Shown: positions 43,908 to 52,596, counted from the stretch's first letter. The stretch: 64,000 nucleotides of DNA from UBA935 sp031556725 (GCA_031556725.1 JAVBSL010000014.1:1-64000), one strand, 5' to 3'. Made by a program: numbers and translations. Notes: generated from the sequence alone by a model not told the origin.

Positions 43908-44659
43908 GTGAAGATATCATAACTGTAGAAAATCTGAATGCCTACTATACGGATTATGGAACGGGAACTCTGGAGCGTAAAAAAAGACGGCAGATTCTGC
44001 ATCAGGTTTCTTTTTCCATGAAAGAAGGCGAAGTCTTGGGTTTGGTGGGAGAAAGCGGCAGCGGAAAATCGACACTGGTGAAGACTATTTTGGGAATAAA
44101 CAAGGATTATACCGGAAAGATCATGCATACCTCGGAGCGCCCCCAGATGGTTTTTCAGGATCCTTACGGTTCCCTGAATCCGGCCAAAAAGATCGGCTGG
44201 ATTTTGGAAGAACCCCTGCGTTTGAAAGGCGGCTTCAGTAAAGCCCAGCGGCAGGAAAAAGTAATATCCATGCTGGAAAAAGTGGGTTTGGACGAGAAAT
44301 TTGCGGATCGTTATCCCAAGCAATTATCCGGCGGCCAGCGGCAGCGTATCTGTATCGCCGGAGCATTGATGCTGAAACCCAGATTATTGATCGCCGACGA
44401 ACCGGTATCGGCGCTGGATGTGACCATACAGGCGCAGATTTTAGATTTATTGCTGAATTTACACGAAGAAATGGGCCTCTCTGTTTTGTTTATTTCTCAT
44501 GACTTGCGAGTGGTTTACAAAATGTGTGATCGGATCATGATCATGCAAAACGGGATTATTTGTGAAGAAGGAACCCGCGAAGAAATATTTTTTTCGCCCC
44601 AGGCTGATTATACAAAGAGATTATTACAGTCGGCAGGAATCGGCAAAAAAATTTATTAA
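43904..44659 (+). CDS. ABC ATP-binding protein, DppF/NikE type (short)
   Basis: Second ATPase, 251 residues. Walker A GESGSGKSTLV, signature LSGGQRQRI, Walker B LLIADEPVSALDVTIQAQI. Also shorter than DppF/OppF and close to NikE. The tail after GTREEIFFSPQADYTKRLL is short. Last gene of the operon. Confidence 0.93.
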   Translation: MSEDIITVENLNAYYTDYGTGTLERKKRRQILHQVSFSMKEGEVLGLVGESGSGKSTLVKTILGINKDYTGKIMHTSERPQMVFQDPYGSLNPAKKIGWILEEPLRLKGGFSKAQRQEKVISMLEKVGLDEKFADRYPKQLSGGQRQRICIAGALMLKPRLLIADEPVSALDVTIQAQILDLLLNLHEEMGLSVLFISHDLRVVYKMCDRIMIMQNGIICEEGTREEIFFSPQADYTKRLLQSAGIGKKIY

Positions 44660-44726
44660 TTGGGTTAAATTTTTTCATTTTTTTGACGATATATTATGCA
44701 CAGAACATGACAAAACATGGAAATAG

Positions 44727-44755
44727 TTGCAAAATTACCGAAATTATATTATGAT
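44727..44755 (+). promoter_or_regulatory. Promoter upstream of the 132-residue protein gene
   Basis: TTGCAA (44727-44732), 17-bp spacer, TATGAT (44750-44755). A second TATAAT at 44779-44784 has no matching -35. Confidence 0.55.
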
Positions 44756-44825
44756 AAAACGTAAGATGGTTTACATAGTATAATTATGGTTAAGCAATTA
44801 CCAGCAGAAAGGTGGTGAGCGTAAT

Positions 44826-45224
44826 ATGGGAATCAATGGAATATCAGGTTATCGGCCGTGGGACATCCCCAGGGAAATTCCCCAGCATAAACCAGTTGAA
44901 GAGATCCGGAATCCGGATATTAAGCAGGATCCCAGCGCGCAGCCCCAGTCTCAGACAGAAGGAAAAGAGGATTACGCGCCGCTAAATGATAATCGAAGCA
45001 GAACAGCCAATTTGGAGGACGTGTCCCTTACTTTTAACAAGGAAGAAAGTTTTGATTATATCGGCAGCGACAGTGGATTAGAGAATTTGGATATGCAAAA
45101 AGCCATTTCGGATATGAAGAAGGATGAAGTGTTACAGGGATATCAGTATTTTGTCGGAAGTGCACAGAATCTGGTATTGCAGAACAGTGACGACGGAGCG
45201 GTATTTCGTAAATTGGGGTTTTGA
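44826..45224 (+). CDS. Conserved hypothetical protein, 132 residues
   Basis: Function unknown. The N terminus is Pro/Gln/Asn-rich and probably disordered (residues 1-70). The ordered C-terminal part reads LENLDMQKAISDMKKDEVLQ then GYQYFVGSAQNLVLQN, and ends KLGF. No signal peptide or membrane helix. AAAGGTGG lies upstream of the ATG, with its own promoter and terminator, so it is a single-gene unit. The C-terminal part resembles proteins seen in other Lachnospiraceae, but no named family was recognised. Confidence 0.75.
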   Translation: MGINGISGYRPWDIPREIPQHKPVEEIRNPDIKQDPSAQPQSQTEGKEDYAPLNDNRSRTANLEDVSLTFNKEESFDYIGSDSGLENLDMQKAISDMKKDEVLQGYQYFVGSAQNLVLQNSDDGAVFRKLGF

Positions 45225-45256
45225 GAAGATTTGATTACAATAAGTGTGATTACATA

Positions 45257-45290
45257 AAAACACCTTGCCAGCAGGCAGGGTGTTTTGTTA
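45257..45290 (+). terminator. Terminator after the 132-residue protein gene
   Basis: AAAACACCTTGCC (45257-45269) pairs with GGCAGGGTGTTTT (45274-45286) over 13 bp with one G-U. Confidence 0.85.
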
Positions 45291-45329
45291 TGATGAAAAT
45301 AGTGATTTTGGGAAGGAATGGGTATCCAT

Positions 45330-45857
45330 ATGTTTGAACGCTTTTATCCTCATAACTATATAAAATCCACCTATTGGATCGAATTCGGAAAGCTGCATAA
45401 TGACGGATTCAAAGGAATTATCTTTGACATTGATAATACGCTGGTTCCACATGGAGCACCGGCAGATGAAAGATGTCTGGCATTATTTGAACGGCTGAAG
45501 GCCATGGGATATAAAATCGTGCTTCTTTCCAACAATAAGGAGCCGAGGGTCAAAACCTTTAATGAAGCGGTTAAGGTGCAGTATATTTTCAAAGCCGGAA
45601 AACCGGGAATAAAAAATTACCGGAAAGCAATGGAAATGATGGGAACGGATAAAGACAATACCTTATTTGTCGGAGATCAGCTTTTTACAGATGTCTGGGG
45701 TGCCAAAAAGGCCGGACTCCATACTTATCTGGTGCAGCCCATTGATAAAAAGGAAGAAATACAGATTGTCCTGAAGCGTTATTTGGAAAAAATAGTTTTA
45801 TTTTTTTATAAAAGAAAATGTAAAAGAGAAGGCAGAATCTTTTTACAAGGAGAATAG
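45330..45857 (+). CDS. YqeG-family HAD phosphatase
   Basis: HAD IIIA phosphatase of about 175 residues. The nucleophile motif is IIFDIDNTLVPHG; motif II is LLSNN; motif IV is FVGDQLFTDVWGAKKAG. In Bacillus, yqeG lies beside yqeH and aroE; here aroE follows 2 bases later. ATG 45330 gives the canonical N terminus MFERFYPHNYIKS; ATG 45318 directly abuts the GGAAGGA and is less likely. Confidence 0.92.
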   Translation: MFERFYPHNYIKSTYWIEFGKLHNDGFKGIIFDIDNTLVPHGAPADERCLALFERLKAMGYKIVLLSNNKEPRVKTFNEAVKVQYIFKAGKPGIKNYRKAMEMMGTDKDNTLFVGDQLFTDVWGAKKAGLHTYLVQPIDKKEEIQIVLKRYLEKIVLFFYKRKCKREGRIFLQGE

Positions 45858-45859
45858 CG

Positions 45860-46735
45860 ATGTATATAAACGGAGAAACAAGGGTATGCGGATTGATGGG
45901 CAATCCCATTGCTCATACTTTATCGCCTCTGATCCATAATACTTTGGCTGAAAGAATGGGGCATAATCTGGTTTATGTGCCATATCCGGTAGCGGAGGAC
46001 AAGGTCAAAGAGGCGGTGCAGGGAGCTTTTGCTCTTGATGTTCAGGGAATGAATGTTACCGTTCCTTATAAAAGTGCGGTAATGCCTTATCTGGAATCCA
46101 TAGACTCTCTGGCAGCTAAGATAGGTGCAGTTAATACACTGGTTCGCGGCAGTACGGGGTATAAAGGATATAATACCGATATGGAAGGCTTATACCGGGC
46201 CATGAGAAGTGAGGGAATCCAGATTGAGGGGGAAGATGTTCTCCTGCTGGGGGCTGGTGGTGCAGCCAGGGCAGTTGCTTTTTTGTGTGCGGAAAAAGGT
46301 GCTAAAACAGTCCGTATTTTGAATCGTTCAGTTGAAAAAGCAAAACAACTGGCGGCTGAGGTAAATCAGACATTAGAAACCGATAGTGTTATTGGGATGG
46401 CACTTGAAGAGTATCAAAAGCTGCCCCAAAAGCGGTTTTTAGCCATTCAGTCAACCAGTGTCGGACTGCATCCCCACACGGAAAGAGCAGTGATCAGCGA
46501 GAAGTCATTTTATGACCGGATCCATACCGGATTTGATCTGATCTATAAGCCGGAAAGGACACAGTTTATGGCATATACGGAGGATAGTGGCGGAAGAGCT
46601 TATAATGGCTTAAAGATGCTGTTGTATCAGGCGGTTATTGCATATGAATTGTGGAACAATATAACCATCCCGGAGGAAGAAATACAACTCCTTACTATCA
46701 GATTAAAGGAGGCTTGCGTAACAGATGAAAAATAA
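45860..46735 (+). CDS. aroE: Shikimate dehydrogenase AroE
   Basis: NADPH-dependent reduction of 3-dehydroshikimate. Substrate motifs are GNPIAHTLSPLIHN and MNVTVPYKSAV (catalytic Lys); the nucleotide loop is LLGAGGAARAVAF followed by NRSVEKA. 291 residues. It overlaps aroK by 11 bases; the two are probably translationally coupled. Confidence 0.95.
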   Translation: MYINGETRVCGLMGNPIAHTLSPLIHNTLAERMGHNLVYVPYPVAEDKVKEAVQGAFALDVQGMNVTVPYKSAVMPYLESIDSLAAKIGAVNTLVRGSTGYKGYNTDMEGLYRAMRSEGIQIEGEDVLLLGAGGAARAVAFLCAEKGAKTVRILNRSVEKAKQLAAEVNQTLETDSVIGMALEEYQKLPQKRFLAIQSTSVGLHPHTERAVISEKSFYDRIHTGFDLIYKPERTQFMAYTEDSGGRAYNGLKMLLYQAVIAYELWNNITIPEEEIQLLTIRLKEACVTDEK

Positions 46736-47246
46736 TATCATCTTAATCGGCTTTATGGGCAGCGGCAAGACCACCATCGGCAATCGGCTTTCTCATGAAA
46801 TGAACCGGCCTATGCTGGATACCGACAGCTTAATCGAAGAGAAACAGGGCCGGGGGATAACCGAGATGTTTGCCGCGGAGGGTGAGGCTTTTTTCAGACA
46901 ATTGGAAACCGAATGCCTGCAAGAGCTGCTGACCGGAGAAAATGCGCAGATTATTGCCACCGGCGGCGGATTACCCATGAAGGAAGAAAATCGTCCTTTG
47001 CTGAAACAGCTGGGAACTGTGGTATACTTGAAAGTGACTGCCGGAGAGGTGGTGCAAAGACTGGCGGGCGATACTACCAGGCCATTGCTGCAAGGTAATG
47101 ATTTTGTTGAGAAAACAACAGCGTTGCTGGAAAAAAGAGAGGCGGTTTATGAAGAAACAGCTGATATTGTAATAGATACCACGGGAAAAGACAAAAACAG
47201 GATTGTCCATGAGGTTTTGGCAGCGATGAAAGGAGCAAAGCTATAA
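46725..47246 (+). CDS. aroK: Shikimate kinase AroK
   Basis: Phosphorylates shikimate with ATP. P-loop GFMGSGKTTIG, substrate motif DTDSLIEEKQGRGI, GGG in ATGGGLPM. 173 residues; starts inside aroE and ends 2 bases before aroQ. AAAGGAGG is within the aroE end. Confidence 0.95.
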   Translation: MKNNIILIGFMGSGKTTIGNRLSHEMNRPMLDTDSLIEEKQGRGITEMFAAEGEAFFRQLETECLQELLTGENAQIIATGGGLPMKEENRPLLKQLGTVVYLKVTAGEVVQRLAGDTTRPLLQGNDFVEKTTALLEKREAVYEETADIVIDTTGKDKNRIVHEVLAAMKGAKL

Positions 47247-47248
47247 AT

Positions 47249-47692
47249 ATGAAAATACTGGTGATTAACGGTCCCAATATTAATTTTTTGGGGATCAGGG
47301 AAAAAGGAATATACGGAGCCCAGGACTACAACTATCTGCTTGGGCTGATCGGAAAAAAGGGTCAGGAATGCGATTCGGAAATTGAAGTGTTTCAGAGCAA
47401 TCATGAGGGCGCGATCATTGACCGGCTTCAGGATGCCTATTTTGATAAGACGGAAGGTTTAATCATCAATCCCGGAGCCTATACTCATTATAGTTATGCC
47501 ATCAGAGACGCATTGGCGGCCCTGGATATTCCGAAAGTCGAAGTTCACATTTCCAATATCATGGAGCGGGAAGAATTCCGCCGGACTTCAGTGACCGAAC
47601 CGGCCTGCCATAAGCAGATTTACGGTCACGGTCTGGAGGGGTATTTAATGGCCATTGATTGTTGCTGTTCACTGGCAAGCTCATTGGCTTAA
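47249..47692 (+). CDS. aroQ: Type II 3-dehydroquinate dehydratase AroQ
   Basis: Dehydrates 3-dehydroquinate to 3-dehydroshikimate, the step before AroE. Motifs: VINGPNINFLGIREKGIYG (catalytic Tyr), NPGAYTHYSYAIRDAL and EVHISN. 147 residues, usual size. Other shikimate-pathway genes are not in the window. Confidence 0.95.
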   Translation: MKILVINGPNINFLGIREKGIYGAQDYNYLLGLIGKKGQECDSEIEVFQSNHEGAIIDRLQDAYFDKTEGLIINPGAYTHYSYAIRDALAALDIPKVEVHISNIMEREEFRRTSVTEPACHKQIYGHGLEGYLMAIDCCCSLASSLA

Positions 47693-47743
47693 TTTACGTT
47701 GCGGCTCATAGCCTATCAGCGTAGTGATAGGCTATGGTATGAA
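47690..47743. repeat. Dispersed palindromic repeat, copy 2
   Basis: Matches copy 1 (37520-37574) over about 49 bp. The core hairpin 47707-47736 is perfect: CATAGCCTATCA-GCGTAG-TGATAGGCTATG. It starts at the aroQ stop codon. Confidence 0.82.
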
Positions 47744-47782
47744 CCATCGATTACCTTGTAAATTAAAAAAATAAAAAAAAGG

Positions 47783-47811
47783 TTGAAAAATATGGTATTT
47801 TATTATAAACT
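47783..47811 (+). promoter_or_regulatory. Probable promoter of efp
   Basis: TTGAAA (47783-47788) with TAAACT (47806-47811) at 17 bp, or TATAAA (47804) at 15 bp. Very AT-rich. Confidence 0.45.
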
Positions 47812-47853
47812 GGTAAAGAATTATAAGGTGAAGAATTAGGAGGAAAACAGAAT

Positions 47854-48411
47854 ATGATTTCTGCAGGTGATTTCAGAAATGGAATAACGATTGAATACGA
47901 AAACAGCGTTTTCCAGATCATTGAATTTCAGCATGTAAAACCGGGTAAAGGAGCAGCTTTTGTCAGAACCAAATTAAGAAATGTCATTAGCGGCGGTGTT
48001 ATTGAGAAAACTTTCAGACCGACTGAGAAATGTCCTCAGGCACGTATAGATAGAAAAGATATGCAATATTTATATTCCGATGGCGAAATGTTTAATTTTA
48101 TGGATGTAGAGTCCTACGACCAGATTGCTTTGAATCAGGATTCGGTAGGAGATTCACTTAAGTTTGTAAAGGAAAATGAAATGGTCAAAGTATGCAGCCA
48201 CAACGGCAACGTATTTGCTATTGAACCGCCTTTGTTTGTAGAATTGCAGATTACCGATACTGAACCCGGATTTAAGGGTGATACTGCCACAGGAGCAACC
48301 AAACCGGCTGTTGTAGAAACCGGCGCGACTGTTTATGTACCGCTATTTGTGGAACAGGATGACGTAATTAAGATCGATACCAGAACCGGAGAGTATCTCT
48401 CCAGAGTTTAA
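47854..48411 (+). CDS. efp: Elongation factor P
   Basis: Rescues ribosomes stalled at polyproline. Three-domain tRNA-mimic protein, 185 residues. The modifiable lysine is K32 in KPGKGAAF, the same position as in B. subtilis. Domain III ends KIDTRTGEYLSRV. AGGAGG lies before ATG 47854. No modification enzyme is seen. Confidence 0.97.
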   Translation: MISAGDFRNGITIEYENSVFQIIEFQHVKPGKGAAFVRTKLRNVISGGVIEKTFRPTEKCPQARIDRKDMQYLYSDGEMFNFMDVESYDQIALNQDSVGDSLKFVKENEMVKVCSHNGNVFAIEPPLFVELQITDTEPGFKGDTATGATKPAVVETGATVYVPLFVEQDDVIKIDTRTGEYLSRV

Positions 48412-48490
48412 TTGGAATTAACTATCTAAGCTTATAAGGCAATAGGAGGAGACTTCTGTTGTCTTTTTGTTTAGGAAGGAAGGGAAAAGT

Positions 48491-49459
48491 ATGGAGTATA
48501 ATAATTTTTTAGAGACAGTAAAAAGAGAAGTACAGATTCAGATGGGAGAGCTGTTTGAAATATCGTTGACCCATGTGAGTAAAAATAACGGGATATGTCT
48601 GGATGGCATTATCGTTACAAAAAAAGGGCAGGAAATATCCCCGGCTATTTATCTCAATGACCAATACTATGCTTATCGTGAAGGCAAAAAAATGAAAGAT
48701 ATCATCAAGGAAATAGAGCTGACTTATTATGCCAGCCGTCCGGAAATTAAGGTGGATCTGGAGTTTTTCAAGTCTTATCGGGAAATGAAAGGCCGGGTAC
48801 TATTTAAGCTTATTCATTATCACAAAAATAAAGAATTGCTGAAGGAAGTACCATACATGAGCTTTTTTGACCTTGCAATGGTTTTTTATTGTGATGTTTC
48901 TGTCCAGTTTGGGGGGAACGGAACAATTTTGATCTATAATAACCATTTGAAGATGTGGGGCATAGAACTGGAGGAATTATATCAGGATGCCATGGCCAAT
49001 ATGCCCAGGGAATATCCCGCTGAGATACAGACCATGGAGGAAGTTATGAAAGAACTGATGGTTCATAATTTGCAAAAGAAATTGGGCGCAGATGTAGAGG
49101 TTGCTGAACTGATTGACGGTCTGTTTGAACAGGAGACGGCAATTGATAAGAATTTGAAACAGTCTGATGAACGATATAAAATGTATGTGCTGAGCAATTC
49201 GGAAAGGCTGTACGGCGCAGGCGCAATGCTCTATCCGCATATGCTTCAGTCCTTTGCCGACCGGCTGCATACAAATGTATATCTTTTACCCAGTTCGATT
49301 CACGAAGTTATCCTGATTCCCGATGACGGTTGTCAAAGCAAAGAAGAGCTGCTGACAATGGTAAGTGAAATTAATGATACGCAGGTCGATCCGGAAGAGG
49401 TTCTGGCTTATGCAGTGTACTATTTTGAACGTAAAAATGGGGAAATAACACTGCTTTAG
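48491..49459 (+). CDS. DUF5688-family protein
   Basis: Function unknown. The 322 residues begin MEYNNFLETVKREVQIQMG and contain the family stretch NNGICLDGIIVTKKGQEISP followed by AIYLNDQYY. No signal or membrane helix. This family is frequent and multicopy in Lachnospiraceae. The start is ATG 48491, after GGAAGGAAGGG; the upstream ATG overlaps that RBS. Confidence 0.85.
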   Translation: MEYNNFLETVKREVQIQMGELFEISLTHVSKNNGICLDGIIVTKKGQEISPAIYLNDQYYAYREGKKMKDIIKEIELTYYASRPEIKVDLEFFKSYREMKGRVLFKLIHYHKNKELLKEVPYMSFFDLAMVFYCDVSVQFGGNGTILIYNNHLKMWGIELEELYQDAMANMPREYPAEIQTMEEVMKELMVHNLQKKLGADVEVAELIDGLFEQETAIDKNLKQSDERYKMYVLSNSERLYGAGAMLYPHMLQSFADRLHTNVYLLPSSIHEVILIPDDGCQSKEELLTMVSEINDTQVDPEEVLAYAVYYFERKNGEITLL

Positions 49460-49492
49460 AAAAACCTTCCAATATAAAAAATAAGTTCGGGC

Positions 49493-49521
49493 TAGACAAT
49501 CCGAAAACCTTATGGTATTAT
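49493..49521 (+). promoter_or_regulatory. Promoter of tRNA-Arg and the SH3 gene
   Basis: TAGACA (49493-49498), 17-bp spacer, TATTAT (49516-49521) with an upstream TGG extended -10. No terminator lies between the tRNA and the SH3 gene. Confidence 0.65.
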
Positions 49522-49654
49522 TATCAGGGTGATGTAATAAATTTGTAACAATTCAGGTATTTTGCACTCGTAGTCTAACGGATAGAACGGAGGCCTCCGA
49601 CGCCTTTAATGCAGGTTCGATTCCTGTCGAGTGCATTTTACATCACCCTGGTAG
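49521..49654. repeat. Inverted repeat enclosing the tRNA
   Basis: CAGGGTGATGTA (49525-49536) is perfectly complementary to TACATCACCCTG (49639-49650); pairing extends to about 17 bp with wobbles. The arms sit 27 bases before and 3 bases after the tRNA. Confidence 0.8.
49564..49635 (+). tRNA. tRNA-Arg (anticodon CCG)
   Basis: Full cloverleaf: acceptor GCACTCG/CGAGTGC, anticodon stem GAGGC/GCCTT with loop CTCCGAC (anticodon CCG at 49597-49599, reading CGG), T-arm GCAGG-TTCGATT-CCTGT, discriminator A. CCA is not encoded. Confidence 0.95.
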
Positions 49655-49674
49655 ACAGATATACGGAGGTAATT

Positions 49675-50976
49675 ATGGCTAGCCCGAATCATAAAAAAGT
49701 AGGCGTTGTCAAGGAGTGGGTCGGTCGGATCGCAGATTGGATTCTTGACCATACCAAAATTGTAATGCCGTTGATACTCATTGTGTGTGTGCTGGTAACA
49801 GTTATTATCGCATTAAATGCCAATGAGAGAAGCAAATTAGAAAAAGAAGCGGAAATCATCGCAGCAAACGCAACCGAAGCCGAAGCAGTTGCCAATTTAA
49901 CAGCAATCACAATTCCGGATATTCCGTTGGAAGAAGACAAATATCCTGAAATCAATGAGTTGATAACCAATTATTATGCGGCCGTTGCGGAAGGAAATAT
50001 TGAAGCAGCTACGGCAATTAATGTGGATCTGGATGATCTTGCCAAGATTCGTATTGAAGAAATGGCTAAATATATTGAATATTATGATACAGTTAAGGTA
50101 TATACCAAGGTTGGGTTAACCGAAGGCAGCTATGTTACTTATGTATATGCGGAAGTGAAGTGTAAGGATGTAGACGCATTGATGCCGGGACTTCAGACTT
50201 ATTATGTTGTAAAAGAAGAAGACGGTAACCTTGTCATCAAAAAAAATGATTTGGATGAAAATGTCTACGAGTATATTAAAGCAGTCAGCCTGCAAGATGA
50301 TGTAGTAGATTTGAATAACAAAATTACGGTTGAATTTAATGACTTGATTGCCGAAGATAAGGAATTGGAAGAATTTATTTCCTATATGGCCGGAAAGATT
50401 AATGAAGATGTTGGCGTGGTTCTGGCGAAGAATGAGCAGCCGGATATCACCGCAGAGACTGTAAAAGAAGAAACAGGGGCTGAAGCCGGAAACAGTCAGA
50501 CAGCAGATCAACCGTCCGTAACCACTATTAAAACCGCGAAAGCTACGGATGTTGTCAATATTCGGAGCTCTGACAGTGAGACTGCCGATAAGCTTGATAA
50601 AGCACAAATCGGGCAGGAGTTTACTGTATTAGAAGAAAAAGGTAACGGTTGGAGTCGGATCAAATATAATAATGGGGATGCATACATTAAGTCTCAGTAT
50701 CTGGAGATCATTGACGAAGAAGAAGTTCAGGCACCCGAAACTCCGGAAGTACAGCAGACCGCGCCGGCAGAATCAGCATCAGATGTATCCACCGACGGAA
50801 CTGTCAAAGTGAAGGAAAGCGTCAGGGTAAGAGGCAGTGCCGGTACCGATGGCGAGGTTCTTGGAACCGTTTATGGCGGGGACAAGCTGGACTTTATTGA
50901 AAAGATGAGTAATGGCTGGACAAAAGTAAAATACAAAGGAAAAGTCGGATATATAAAATCTGATTATGTAGAATAA
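49675..50976 (+). CDS. Membrane-anchored protein with two SH3b domains
   Basis: 433 residues: cytoplasmic start, one membrane helix (VMPLILIVCVLVTVIIAL near residues 30-47), a conserved NTF2-like or unknown central domain, a Thr/Glu-rich linker, then two bacterial SH3 domains (TDVVNIRSSDSETADKLD and VKESVRVRGSAGTDGEVLG). SH3b domains usually bind cell-wall peptides. The start is ATG 49675 after ACGGAGGT; the longer frame runs through the tRNA and is false. Confidence 0.88.
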   Translation: MASPNHKKVGVVKEWVGRIADWILDHTKIVMPLILIVCVLVTVIIALNANERSKLEKEAEIIAANATEAEAVANLTAITIPDIPLEEDKYPEINELITNYYAAVAEGNIEAATAINVDLDDLAKIRIEEMAKYIEYYDTVKVYTKVGLTEGSYVTYVYAEVKCKDVDALMPGLQTYYVVKEEDGNLVIKKNDLDENVYEYIKAVSLQDDVVDLNNKITVEFNDLIAEDKELEEFISYMAGKINEDVGVVLAKNEQPDITAETVKEETGAEAGNSQTADQPSVTTIKTAKATDVVNIRSSDSETADKLDKAQIGQEFTVLEEKGNGWSRIKYNNGDAYIKSQYLEIIDEEEVQAPETPEVQQTAPAESASDVSTDGTVKVKESVRVRGSAGTDGEVLGTVYGGDKLDFIEKMSNGWTKVKYKGKVGYIKSDYVE

Positions 50977-50995
50977 GAATAGAGGTTGTGCCGAT

Positions 50996-51982
50996 ATGAG
51001 TAAGATTAATCTGGGTATATTAGGAGCCGGTAACATTGCCGGATCGATGGCGGCAACGGTTAATAAGATGCGGGATGTTAAGCTTTATGCAATCGGTTCC
51101 AGAGATATTGCCAAAGCAGAGCGTTTTGCCAATGATTTTAATATTAAGAACGCCTATGGTTCTTATGAAGAACTGGTAAAAGATAAAAAAGTAGATTTAA
51201 TCTATATTGCCAGTCCGCATTCAGAACACTATCAACATGCCAAACTTTGTCTGGAAAATGGTAAGGCCGTATTATGTGAAAAGTCCTTTACTGCAAACGC
51301 TGGCCAGGCGGAAGAATTGGTAGCATTGGCAAAAGAAAAGAATGTGTTGCTGGCGGAAGCCATGTGGACCAGATATATGCCGATACTTAGGACCATCAGA
51401 GAAGTATTGAGCAGTGGGGTGATCGGTGAGCCCACCATGCTGACAGCCAATCTTGGCTATTTGATCAGTCATGTAGGGCGGATGAATGAACCGGCATTGG
51501 CCGGCGGAGCCTTATTGGATTTAGGTGTTTATACGTTGAATTTTGCCTCGATGCTGTTTGGCACCCATGTGGAGAAGATTACCTCAACCTGTACTTTTAC
51601 TCCTAGCGGTGTGGATGAACAAAACAGTATGACCATTACCTATAAGGATGGAAAGGTAGCGGTACTGAACAGTTCCATGATCGGATTAAGTGACCGCCGG
51701 GGTATTATCTATTGCACCAAAGGTTTTGCGGTGGTGGAAAATATTAATAATTTTGAAAGTATGACTATTTATGATACGTCATATAAGAAAATCGGCATTT
51801 ATAAGCGTCCGAAACAGATTTCGGGATATGAATATCAAGTAGAAGCATGTGCCAGGGCTATTAAAGAAGGAAAGATTGAATGTGACGCCATGCCTCATGA
51901 TGAGATTATCCGGATTATGAAAATGATGGATGAGATCCGTGGACAGTGGGGAATGAAATTTCCTTTTGAGTGTCAGGAATAA
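50996..51982 (+). CDS. Gfo/Idh/MocA-family oxidoreductase
   Basis: NAD(P)-dependent oxidoreductase of 328 residues. Rossmann loop LGAGNIAGSMAATV, the family motif CEKSFT (EKP-like) after AVLCEK, and the C-terminal GFO domain ending QWGMKFPFE. The substrate is probably a sugar or polyol, not determinable here. 19 bases after the SH3 gene, so probably same transcript. Confidence 0.9.
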   Translation: MSKINLGILGAGNIAGSMAATVNKMRDVKLYAIGSRDIAKAERFANDFNIKNAYGSYEELVKDKKVDLIYIASPHSEHYQHAKLCLENGKAVLCEKSFTANAGQAEELVALAKEKNVLLAEAMWTRYMPILRTIREVLSSGVIGEPTMLTANLGYLISHVGRMNEPALAGGALLDLGVYTLNFASMLFGTHVEKITSTCTFTPSGVDEQNSMTITYKDGKVAVLNSSMIGLSDRRGIIYCTKGFAVVENINNFESMTIYDTSYKKIGIYKRPKQISGYEYQVEACARAIKEGKIECDAMPHDEIIRIMKMMDEIRGQWGMKFPFECQE

Positions 51983-52010
51983 ACGAAAAGAAACTGGATA
52001 TAACTAACAT

Positions 52011-52061
52011 AACAGGATAAAATACCAAATCTTAAAGATAAGGTATTCTATCCTGTTTTTA
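52011..52061 (+). terminator. Terminator after the Gfo/Idh/MocA gene
   Basis: AACAGGATAAAATACC pairs with GGTATTCTATCCTGTT (one A-C mismatch in 16), followed by TTTTT. Confidence 0.85.
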
Positions 52062-52089
52062 ATAGCTGAAAACGGAGGTTAATAAGACG

Positions 52090-52521
52090 ATGCGGAAAGA
52101 TGATGCGGAAATTTTACGGAGTATCCAGAAGAATACCAAAATGGCAATGAAAGCCATTGAAACCATTAATGATAAGGTCTATGATGACGATCTGGCTATG
52201 CAGTTGTCCAGACAGAATGTAAAATATTCGGAAATATATAATAAAGCAACCAATAGTATTTTGGATGGTAATGCAGAAGAATACCGAACCGGTGGTTTAG
52301 GTGAAAAAATGTTGGTGGGAAGTATTCAGGCCAATGCACTCTTTAATACCAGTACCAGTCATATTGCGGAAATGGTAATCCAGGGCAGCAACCGGGGCAT
52401 CGTAGATATGTGTAAAACCATCAATCGACATGAGAATGCCAGAAATGCCTATGTGGAGATGGCAAAGGAATTAATGGACTTTGAGGAGAAGAACATTACG
52501 CAGTTAAAGAAGTATTTATAA
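52090..52521 (+). CDS. Small helical conserved protein, 143 residues
   Basis: Unrecognised by name. Almost wholly helical, charged, with no membrane segment. Segments AIETINDKVYDDDLAMQLSR, NTSTSHIAEMVIQGSNRGI and AKELMDFEEKNITQLKKYL look well conserved in style and suggest a helical bundle. GGAGG lies upstream of the ATG at 52090. It stands alone between a terminator and the gdhA promoter. Confidence 0.75.
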   Translation: MRKDDAEILRSIQKNTKMAMKAIETINDKVYDDDLAMQLSRQNVKYSEIYNKATNSILDGNAEEYRTGGLGEKMLVGSIQANALFNTSTSHIAEMVIQGSNRGIVDMCKTINRHENARNAYVEMAKELMDFEEKNITQLKKYL

Positions 52522-52543
52522 GTATAATTGTATACGATTATAC
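52522..52543. promoter_or_regulatory. 22-bp near-perfect palindrome upstream of gdhA
   Basis: GTATAATTGTA/TACGATTATAC is a dyad with one non-matching position pair. It begins just after the stop of the preceding gene, 54 bp before the gdhA -35, and has no T-run, so an operator is more likely than a terminator. Confidence 0.5.
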
Positions 52544-52596
52544 AAAGTGCATAAAAATGAAAAAGAAATTTCTATATATTTATATGGTGTTGTTTA

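Noticed and set aside
49609..49674. Upstream extension of the SH3 protein frame through the tRNA
   Set aside because: It runs across the tRNA 3' half; a strong RBS places the start at 49675.
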